From positions 1 through 26,865 of the forward strand of contig JBELHW010000018.1 in assembly GCA_042091225.1 (NCBI GenBank): a stretch of 26,865 bases of DNA. Direction: 5' to 3'. Of this stretch, positions 7,706-16,500 are shown piece by piece. Every line of letters begins with the position of its first letter. The first letter of the stretch is position 1. Source of the DNA: JABAYQ01 sp042091225. GTDB lineage: Bacteria > Bacteroidota > Bacteroidia > Flavobacteriales > UBA7312. Made by a program: the position numbers and the translations under genes. The notes under the pieces are model-generated. The model was given only the letters and a program-made list of their open reading frames with translations. It made no database searches and was not told the DNA's origin.

Positions 7706-8971
7706 ATGAGCGAAAAAGGATATCTAGATATGGAACTTTTAAGGTTTACAACAGCAGGAAGTGTTGATGACGGAAAAAGTACTCTTATAGGAAGACTTCT
7801 TTATGATAGTAAGTCTATTTTTGAAGACCAACTACAAAGTCTTAAAGAAACAAATAGTCGTAAAGGAGAAAAAGGTATAAACCTAGCTCTTTTAACTGAT
7901 GGTTTAAGAGCGGAAAGAGAACAAGGAATCACTATCGATGTTGCTTATAGATACTTTGCAACCCCTAAAAGAAAGTTTATTATTGCCGATACGCCAGGAC
8001 ATATTCAATATACTAGAAATATGGTTACAGGAGCATCGACAGCAAATCTTGCCATCCTATTGATTGATGCAAGGCATGGAATTGTTGAACAATCTTGTAG
8101 GCATGCATTTATAGCTTCTTTATTACAAATTCCCCATGTAATTGTTTGTGTAAACAAAATGGATTTGGTTGATTATTCTGAAGATGTATTCCTTAATATT
8201 AAAAAAGATTTTGAAAACTTTTCTTCAAAACTTGACATTAAAGATATTCAATTTATACCCATTTCTGCTCTTGATGGTGATAATGTTGTAAATCGCTCAG
8301 AAAATATGAATTGGTTTGATGGTACAACACTTATGTATTCTTTAGAAAATATTCATATCGGCTCTGATCATAATCATATCGACTGTAGGTTTCCTGTTCA
8401 ATCGGTTATACGACCACAATCTAAAGAGTTTCCAGATTTTAGAGGCTATGCAGGTCGAATTGCAGGGGGTGTTTTTAAACCTGGCGATGAAGTTAAAGTT
8501 TTGCCATCAGGATTTACTACAAACATTAATAAGATTTATTTAAAGGATAAAGAAATCGAAGAAGCCTTTTCTCCAATGTCGGTCTGTATGACCCTTAATG
8601 ACGATCTGGATATTAGTAGAGGAGATATGATAATTAGAGTAAATAATTCTCCTAAATCTCAACAAGATATTGATTTAATGGTTTGCTGGATGAACGAAAA
8701 AAAGCTTGTTCTAAATGGTAAATATCATATAAAACATACTTCTAAAGATGTAAGGTGCATTGTAAAAGATATAAAATACAAAATGGATATAAATAATCTT
8801 CATCGACTAGAAGATGATAAAGAAATTGGTTTAAATGATATAGCCAGAATTTCTATCCGTACAACATCCCCATTATTTACAGACGAATACAGACGAAACA
8901 GAATGACTGGTAGTCTGATTATAATTGATGAGGCTACTAACGAAACGTTAGGCGCAGGAATGATACTTTAA
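7706..8971 (+). CDS. cysN: Sulfate adenylyltransferase large (GTPase) subunit CysN
   Basis: A 421-residue EF-Tu-like GTPase. The P-loop GSVDDGKS is at residues 18-25, followed by the switch segment EREQGITIDVAYRYF, DTPGH, and NKMD. The C-terminal half is the usual beta-barrel domain pair, closing with DEATNETLGAGMI. CysN couples GTP hydrolysis to APS formation by CysD. There is no fused APS-kinase domain; that activity comes from the separate cysC gene two positions upstream. The stop at 8969-8971 is followed within 10 nt by a strong hairpin terminator, so the sulfate-activation operon has only three genes. No sulfate transporter and no reductive genes (cysH, cysI, cysJ) are visible next to it. 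Confidence 0.97.
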   Translation: MSEKGYLDMELLRFTTAGSVDDGKSTLIGRLLYDSKSIFEDQLQSLKETNSRKGEKGINLALLTDGLRAEREQGITIDVAYRYFATPKRKFIIADTPGHIQYTRNMVTGASTANLAILLIDARHGIVEQSCRHAFIASLLQIPHVIVCVNKMDLVDYSEDVFLNIKKDFENFSSKLDIKDIQFIPISALDGDNVVNRSENMNWFDGTTLMYSLENIHIGSDHNHIDCRFPVQSVIRPQSKEFPDFRGYAGRIAGGVFKPGDEVKVLPSGFTTNINKIYLKDKEIEEAFSPMSVCMTLNDDLDISRGDMIIRVNNSPKSQQDIDLMVCWMNEKKLVLNGKYHIKHTSKDVRCIVKDIKYKMDINNLHRLEDDKEIGLNDIARISIRTTSPLFTDEYRRNRMTGSLIIIDEATNETLGAGMIL

Positions 8972-8973
8972 AT

Positions 8974-9002
8974 AAAAAAGAGGCTTAAAAGCCTCTTTTT
9001 TT
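8974..9002. terminator. Bidirectional Rho-independent terminator between cysN and tonB
   Basis: A perfect 7-bp stem (GAGGCTT at 8980-8986 and AAGCCTC at 8989-8995) has six A residues before it and seven T residues after it. It can therefore end both cysN on the plus strand and the convergent tonB gene on the minus strand, whose stop is at 9005. Confidence 0.9.
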
Positions 9003-9004
9003 GT

Positions 9005-9673
9005 TTAATTTAACTTAAAGGTAATGGGTATGTTATACTGTACCTTTACAGGTTTACCCCTTTGTCTTCCAGGGCTAAACTTTGGCATACTCTTAACTAC
9101 TCTTATGGCTTCAGAATCCAGATACTTATCTACACCTCTAAGTAGCTTTACATTTGTTACAGAGCCTGATTTATCAACGACAAACCCAACAAAAACTCTT
9201 CCTGTAATGTTATTTTCTTTTGCTATTGCTGGATACCTTGTGTTTCTTGCAATAAACTTTAATATTTCTCCTTGAGTACATTGATCATCGGAACAACCTT
9301 TAAACATTGGCATATCTTCAGCAATCATAAAAACTTCATCTGTTTCTTCCTCCTCTTCAAATATTTCGGTATCCTCATCGGATTCAGTATCTTCAATGTC
9401 AACCTCCTCTATCTCTTGTTTATTATCTACAATTTCTATCACTTCAGGTGGAGGGGGAGGTGGAGGGGGTGGCTTTTTTTCTCTAAAAGTAGCCTCAATT
9501 TCCTCTTCCCATTCGGCTTCTAGAGTGATGTCTCCTAAAGAAGACGCTGACTTTTCGTAAGTTCTATATTCGAAAGCACCTAATACAATTAGCAAGGAAG
9601 CAGCTAATCCAATTTGTATAAACAGACCTCTTTTTTTCTCTAAATCGTACTTTGGATTCTTTTTTAGTTCCAT
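9005..9673 (-). CDS. tonB: Energy transducer TonB
   Basis: A 222-residue TonB. It has a short cytoplasmic N-terminus, one membrane anchor (about residues 16-34), a run of nine prolines (68-76), a strongly acidic spacer (about 85-117), and a C-terminal TonB domain with RYPAIAKENNITGRV, FVVDKSGSVTNVKLLRG and the final YNIPITFKLN. TonB transmits proton-motive force from ExbB/ExbD to outer-membrane TonB-dependent receptors. A Cys pair (GCSDDQC) precedes the C-terminal domain, where flavobacterial TonBs often have cysteines. No exbB or exbD is adjacent, so it is a stand-alone gene with its own TAAATTTG box. It shares a terminator with the convergent cysN. Confidence 0.95.
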   Translation of the reverse strand: MELKKNPKYDLEKKRGLFIQIGLAASLLIVLGAFEYRTYEKSASSLGDITLEAEWEEEIEATFREKKPPPPPPPPPEVIEIVDNKQEIEEVDIEDTESDEDTEIFEEEEETDEVFMIAEDMPMFKGCSDDQCTQGEILKFIARNTRYPAIAKENNITGRVFVGFVVDKSGSVTNVKLLRGVDKYLDSEAIRVVKSMPKFSPGRQRGKPVKVQYNIPITFKLN

Positions 9674-9695
9674 AATTTAAAAATTATTGCTTCAA

Positions 9696-9703
9696 CAAAT
9701 TTA
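9696..9703 (-). promoter_or_regulatory. Candidate -7 box (TAAATTTG) for tonB
   Basis: The minus-strand sequence TAAATTTG matches TAnnTTTG and ends about 22 nt before the tonB ATG, in the 47-nt gap after the VanZ-like gene. No convincing -33 element was seen. Confidence 0.5.
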
Positions 9704-9720
9704 ATATTTTTGTTTAATAA

Positions 9721-10077
9721 TTAGACACGAACGAAAGCTATTTTAGTACTTAAATACAAACCAACTAGAATTCCAAGCCCGTCTGCAAGTACATCTAAAA
9801 TATCACCAGACCTATTTGTTGCGTATAATGACTGAAAAAATTCTAATGAAACAGCATAACTAAAACAAGTCAACATAAAATATAAACGCTTATTTTTAAA
9901 AGAATATTGTTGAAATGCCTTAATTAAAACAAGAAATGCCCCAGCAAATAGTATTAAGTGAATTAATTTATCTAATTGAAAAAAATCGGAAAAAGATATT
10001 TTTGGTATTGAGTTGCCAGGAATTAAATGAAGAATTGCTATAAATAAAAAATAAATTATAGCTACAAACTTCCACAT
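9721..10077 (-). CDS. VanZ-like small membrane protein
   Basis: I start this 118-residue protein at the ATG at 10077, one base after the gcvH stop; extending to a TTG at 10086 would overlap gcvH and adds nothing. It has about four hydrophobic segments. The motif order PGNSIPKISF, DKLIHLILFAGAFLV, then SLEFFQS and SGDILDVLADGLGILVGL is typical of the VanZ-like family (LDK-x-x-H and D-x-x-x-D-x-x-x-N/D-x-x-G patterns). VanZ gives low teicoplanin resistance in enterococci, but the role of most chromosomal homologs is unknown. A gcvH-vanZ pair next to sprA is, as I recall, a common flavobacterial arrangement. No resistance role should be inferred. Confidence 0.82.
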   Translation of the reverse strand: MWKFVAIIYFLFIAILHLIPGNSIPKISFSDFFQLDKLIHLILFAGAFLVLIKAFQQYSFKNKRLYFMLTCFSYAVSLEFFQSLYATNRSGDILDVLADGLGILVGLYLSTKIAFVRV

Positions 10078-10078
10078 T

Positions 10079-10456
10079 TTAACCAATCAATTCTTGATAT
10101 TGTTCTGAGCTGAGTAATGAATCAACATCAGAAACATTTTCAATTCTCACTTTAATCATCCAACCATCATTGTAAGGGTCTTTATTAACCTTTTCTGGAG
10201 CATCTTCAAGATCTTGATTAAATTCAATAATTTCACCACTTATCGGCATAAATAAATCAGAAACTGTTTTAACTGCCTCAACCGTGCCAAAAACCTCTTC
10301 TTTTTCTATTGTTTCGCCCTCCGTTTCAACTTCAACAAAAACAATATCTCCTAACTCACTCTGAGCAAAATCGGTTATGCCTATTGTTGCAACATCGCCA
10401 TCAATTTTAATCCACTCGTGATCTTTTGTATATTTTAATTCTCCAGGTATATTCAT
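10079..10456 (-). CDS. gcvH: Glycine cleavage system H protein
   Basis: A 125-residue lipoyl carrier protein. It begins with the classic PGELKYTKDHEWIK, followed by the GITDFAQSELGDIV stretch. The lipoylated lysine is Lys63 in GTVEAVKTVSDL, and DPYNDGWMIK follows near the end. H protein shuttles the aminomethyl group between the P, T and L proteins of glycine cleavage; none of the partner genes is in the window. The ATG at 10456 is preceded by a TATTTTTG box, so gcvH and the VanZ-like gene, which starts right after its TAA, probably form a two-gene transcript separate from sprA. Confidence 0.97.
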   Translation of the reverse strand: MNIPGELKYTKDHEWIKIDGDVATIGITDFAQSELGDIVFVEVETEGETIEKEEVFGTVEAVKTVSDLFMPISGEIIEFNQDLEDAPEKVNKDPYNDGWMIKVRIENVSDVDSLLSSEQYQELIG

Positions 10457-10473
10457 TTTCTAATAATTTGGTA

Positions 10474-10481
10474 CAAAAATA
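10474..10481 (-). promoter_or_regulatory. Candidate -7 box (TATTTTTG) for gcvH
   Basis: The minus-strand TATTTTTG matches TAnnTTTG and ends 17 nt before the gcvH ATG, in the 45-nt gap after sprA. A TTG in the sprA end lies about 28 nt upstream, too far for a standard -33 box. Confidence 0.45.
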
Positions 10482-10501
10482 CAATTTTTATAAGAAAATA
10501 T

Positions 10502-13500
10502 TTACTGAGCAAGAGTAAATCTTATACTAAATCCTCCATTTGAAACGGCAGATTCAAAACTACTGGTAACATAAGGATTTGTAAATACTCTGTCGTAAAA
10601 CAATCGAAGATTTAACCTACTACTCACAACATAATCGGCAGTAAACTTTAAAGAAAATACACTGTTTCCGCCAGTAATTTCTTCTAGGTTTTCTACTAAC
10701 TGCCTTATAACAACTTTATTTGTTCTGATTGAAAAATCTAACTTTAAGTCTAAATCTGATTTTACTTGCGTTTGTTTTCCTGCCGCCCGAACGTTAAAAG
10801 ACAAATCTTTTAAACGATATCCGGAACCAACGATTAACTCACTAGTACTTCTTTCAGTTAATTGATTATTACTTAGCCCTAAAGTTAATGTTCTATCTTT
10901 TTTAATTTCAACTCTAGCTAAAACACTATTTTTCAAAGTCATGTCTAATTTGAAAAGTGGGCTTAAGCTTTCTCTCAATGTTACCTGATTAAACTCATAT
11001 TGATTAAAGTAATTATTAGTTGCTTCATTTACCTGATCGGCCCATCCATCTCCATTAAAATCTTGATAGTCTAAATTAGTAACATACGAACCAACACTAT
11101 ATGTTGATCTGTAAGAATGACTCATAGTAATCGTTTTAAATCGTTTAGAAAACCATTTAATATTTTTTAGTCCATCATAATTAATTCTCCAGTTCGGAAG
11201 AGGTATTTTTGGGAACTTATTTAAACTAACAGTATTTGGATTTTTTCCAGCATAGGCTGCTAAGAAAGAAGAAATTAAAACCTCATCAGAAGTTTCTTGA
11301 TAACCTACTGGAAATCCTGTTGAGTCGATAGGATTGGGATTCGGATTCAATGCCGCCAATCTGTTTGCAATAATCAATCTATTGTTTCTAAATTCTTGAA
11401 ATGTTTGCGAAGAATGGTTCTCGAAATCTTTGGTAAAAGCTGTATTCCAACTTATAAATGAAATGCTGTAACTACCATTTTCTATCGGATTGAATGCCTG
11501 ATAATTTCCATCTGAATTAAATCTAAAAATTGATTGATTGTTTTCAGAATTTATTCTGCTGGCAGTTAATTCTATTCTAAATCCTTTAAAAGGCTCTACT
11601 GTAGATCTTAAATTTAAAGTCTCGCTATTATTAGTTCTACTATATTGATTTAAAGTTGAGTCGTTTGTTAACCAGCCGTTAGCTCCACTTAAAGTATCTA
11701 TGCCTATATTTTGAACTCCTAAAGCAAAAGGAATTCCTGGAGACATATCGGTCCAATCTTGTCCAAAAAACCCTGGTTTTCGATTAAACCCGGGTAACAT
11801 AGTTCCATGGGTTTGACTATAAGAAACTGATACATTTTTAAGCATCATAGCAAAATTAGCAGCATAATCTATGTAATCTTGGAATGTAAGTTTTACGGTG
11901 TCTTGATCTGCGGGTAAAATAATTGCATTTCTAGAGCCGTTTCTTCCAGGCCTTCGCTGAGAATTAAACTTCTTGTTTACTTTATTTAAATAAGGAATCT
12001 TCTTATAAAGTTGTGTTAAATTGAATGTAGAATTTATTTGCTTAGAGTTATTGTTTTGTATGGTGTTACCCAATCTTTCTATTGCAACTGGTGCAGCAAT
12101 CCAGTCAAAAGATGCAGAATACTTAGTAGTCAGACTAATCCAATTAGTGAGCGGAAATTTGTTTAAAGGTAAATTGTAGCTCAAGTTTAGATCGTGATGG
12201 TAAATAGTTGGTCTTCCAAAATTGATAAAGTTATTCCAAATCGTATCTCTTTTTTCTTTGTAAAACGGATCTAATTTTGAAATTTCCCCATAAGGCTCAT
12301 CTATACTGGCAGAGTTTCTAACTTTAAATTCTGTTTTTAATGTTCGAGTTAAATCATATTTTACGCTATAGTTTCTATTCCATAAGAATCCTTTAGCATA
12401 AGAGGGTTCTAATATAAAGTCTGAGTTTATATTTCTGAACTGAGTCTTATTATAATACCTATTTAAATCCGTCTGAAAAGAAATGGCTTTAGGTCTTGTA
12501 TAAAAATTAAAATCTCTTAGTAACCTGAAGTATTTATTTTTAAATAATTTAACTTTTGAAAAAGGTTTTATGTTTTTTGGAGCAGAAGCAAAATTATAAC
12601 TTATACCTGCTCTTGTATCAATTGTCGTTCTTTCTGTTAAGCTAATACTTCTTGAATTAAGCTCATTTCTAGAGTAGGTTAATGAAAAGTTTTCTAAATC
12701 ATAAATTCTAGCTTTTTTAGACTTATTTGCTGACTGCGACTTCCTTACATTTGTAAAGTTGATCGACTTTCTTTTAGTATAATCTTGCACAATTGATTTT
12801 AAAGAATCTTTTTCTTCTTGAGATGACAATTCATTTAAAGACTCTTTTAGGGTTATATCTGGGTCTAAAGGATTGTATTGTGGGTTTTGAATAGACTCAG
12901 ACATTCCAACATACAAAGGAATTTTAAGGTTTGCTTTTTCTGAGAAAAAATCACCTAAAGCGAAAGTAGAAGAAGCATCGTATTGATAAGCATCATATTT
13001 CTGACGATTATTCAATGATTGTTCAATACTACCAAATCCGACGGTACTCATACTTCCTGAGAAGTTTACATTAGCGAAATCTGCTAATCGAGCATTAAGC
13101 CTAGCATTTGCAGCATAACCACCTCGTTCATCAAAGTCAGTCAGTCTTAATTCGTTTAACCAAATCTCTCCACATTTAGCCAGACCGTCATCTGAAAAAG
13201 TATTTTGAGAACTAGTCCCTTTTTTTGGATTTCTAATTCCTAACATAATCGTTTTTACCTGACTTAGGTTAGGATTACCAACTACAGTAATTTCACCTTC
13301 ACCAAGATAATTTTTATAGACTTCACTTGAGCTTTCAATCAGCCCATCTTTAATTGCTTTGTTTCTTAGCTTTTTAACCTCTTGGAGGACTGCAAATTCC
13401 AAGTCAATTTCATTTTCAGAAGGCCATATTAATTCATCATCAAGTGAGGAGGTTCCCCAAGGTGTTAACTTTAATGGCACTGAATACTCATAAAAATTAT

Positions 13501-16500
13501 CATTAAAGTCAGTTCCTAAACGAATAAATAAATGTAAGTCATTATCTTTCAAAGCAGTTTGATCAACTCCTGAAGCTTCGGCATGAACATACATTTTAAG
13601 TTTTTTGTAAGTTCGGAAGTCATTGTTGAAAGTCTTGTATGCAGCCCTAGAGTCACCGTCCTCTAAATCACATACTTTTAAGACTAAAGATTGCTCATTT
13701 TGTCTTCGGATAGATGTAGTAGTATTATCTATTTCTTGTTCGATTCCAGGGGGTAATACGTAAGGTATTGGTGAACGTTTTCCATTTTCTTCAATGTTAA
13801 CTACTGACACATCAAAAATAGTGTTGTTATCATTATCAGTTGGTACATACTCCCCTTGCTCTCGTAAATCAAAATTATATCTTCTCCACTCTCCTCTAAC
13901 TAATTCTAAAGTTGCCAATCTAAGAGTAATTGGATCTTCAAAATCTTTCATAATCATTCTTACAAATCGAATAGATTTAAAGTCTCTAATCGAACCTACG
14001 ATTTTAGTTGGTTGCTGAACAGGCACTTTAAATTGATACCATTTTATAGTTCGTGATCTTCCGTCTACAGTGGTAATTTCAGATTCTTGTACATCTGAAA
14101 TATAATTTTCGCCTACTTGCATTCCAGGGAATATTGGAATTTCATAATGAAAATAACTTTCTGATTCATTTAAAGTATTATCAAAATTAATATCCTCCGT
14201 ATTTGGAATTGAAGTTGAGGAGATTGTTGTCGGATTTGGCAAAGCCGAATTACCATCGATACCTGAATAATATTCGTACCTAGATAAAATAGAAGCTTGC
14301 TGTCCATCTAAATCATCACCTAAAAAATACTGAAAGTTATCACCAGCAGGATCTTCAAATGCGTTAATATAAGCCTGACTAGCATTACCAAACCTTTGGT
14401 TTAACTTCTGAACATAAGATGTATCAAAAAAAGCTCTTTCATCAACATCTCTTAATCCATCGTAACCTACATCTTGAAGCGATCTTGAATTAGACTGTAC
14501 GTCAAAGGTATTAGTAAGAGCAAAAGTTGATGGCATATACCCCCAAACACTAGAGCTAGTGTCTAGATTTTCGATTACATTAGAAGTTGGCAGTCCGTTT
14601 TCATAACTCTTGAATCCGTCTTTTAAAACATCCTCAGAAATATTACCAAGATTTAAAATAATTGTACCACCATTTTCATTTTGAGAATCATCATTAAAAG
14701 GATCCATCACCCAAAACTCTAAAAATTCAATATTTTGAGTTTCAAAATCGGTTGATTCTATTTTTCGCATTATTCCTCCCCATCTTGTTTCAGGAAATAG
14801 AAGCGAACCTTGGCTATCAATGTTATCTGCATCAAAATTATAAGGTCCTCTTTTAAAAGGATTATAATTAATATTCAATAGAGGAATATTAGAGATTTGA
14901 GACGAAAATTGAGGGTCTCTGTTAGGAAATACTTCTTTTTCTAAAACTTCTCTTACAATGTGGTTAGAAAGTTGGGCTAAGTCGTTTTGTATGTGAGTTG
15001 GAGATGTTGACGTATTTCTATAAAAGGTTGGATCAATACTATACCACGAAAGTAAACCTCTATTAAAGCCAGATGCTAAGTTTCCAATTTTAGGAGTTTG
15101 ATTTGGCAATTGAGATTCTGGAAACAATACTGGATCGTTAGGGATACTTGCTAAAAACCAAGAGCCCGCATTTTTAATATCAATACCTGTGCTACTTGCT
15201 TCAAAATCATCAATATATGCTGTTCCTTCTTCACCTACTGCCCTTTGATGGCCAGGAATTAAATGAGCAAATTCGGCAGTAGCTGTTATAGAAGATTCTT
15301 CTTTAGTATCTAAAAATGGAATCTTATCAATTACTTTAGTTAAAAAAGTAGATTTAGTTCGATAAGTACCATCTAAACCCCAAATAGTATTCGAAATTGG
15401 TTCTTCCCCAGTATTTACCTTTTTAGTATAAGGACGTTCGGTTAAATTTAAAATAGTTCCGCCTAACATAAAGTCATCTGAAACCCGATAATCTACATGA
15501 GTACCAATTAAGGTTTTTCGAGTTAATCCAAATGAATTACTTTCTACAGCTATTCGTATTGGGGTTCCAGAAAGTAAAATACCATCATTAATAATCGTTA
15601 CCTTACCCATTCCATAATTTACAGTATAATCTGTTCCTTCTTCTAGTCTAACACCACCTGCAGTAACTACGACCGAACCTTCTTCAACCGATAAAACACC
15701 AAGATATATTTCAGAACCTGATTCAGACTGGTACGTTCCTTTCAGTCTGAATTTGTTAAACTCAGGAAACTGTTGAGCTATATTTAAAGTAGAATCGTAA
15801 AGAACATCGTAAGCGTAAACATCAGCAATATCAGGATTTGTAAACTTTTCTCTTAAATTATTTCCAAATGGTTCACGTACAGGAAAAATGATTCTTCCAT
15901 TTGAGCTTACAATTGTTATTCCTGGAATAAAATCAAAAATTCCATCAGATCGAGACTCTTGTTGAGAATTTAACTGATCTAATCCCAATAGCTTTATTAA
16001 CGGCTGACCATTTATATTTCCCTCAGGAATGTAATTAGTTATAGAGCCGTTGTCCTTAGTGTTTTCATAAACAATATCAAGATAAAATTCATCCTGACTA
16101 AGATTATAAGCGCCAAGTGAATATATATTCTTCATCATCAAATCCCAGTTAGGAAGACGAGGAGAGAAATTAATATTTTTCAATAATTTAAGATAAAGAG
16201 AGTTTGGAGCACTAGGACCATTTGAAGTAAATTCTCCAACTTGATAAGTCTGTCCTCCTATTGTATATTGAAAGGCTACTGCGAGTACCTCATCAGGGCC
16301 AATTACACTATTTAAAGAAATATATCCTAATTGAGGATGCAATGTATATTCAGAAGGGCTTAATAGTCTTGCTCTTTCAATTTTCTCATAATCCTGTGAC
16401 CCTAAAAAACCGGGGTATGATGTTGGTGAAAAAACACTTGAAATCTGGTTAAGATTTCGTAATATTTCTCCTTCTGATAACATCTGATCATATAAATTAT

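Noticed and set aside
9024..9523. Two 83-codon open frames on the plus strand opposite tonB
   Set aside because: They are antisense shadows of tonB, and one runs through its proline tract; no family resemblance.
9721..10077. Glycopeptide resistance gene (VanZ)
   Set aside because: Only a general VanZ-like fold is visible, without any van operon genes; chromosomal homologs next to gcvH are common and not linked to resistance.
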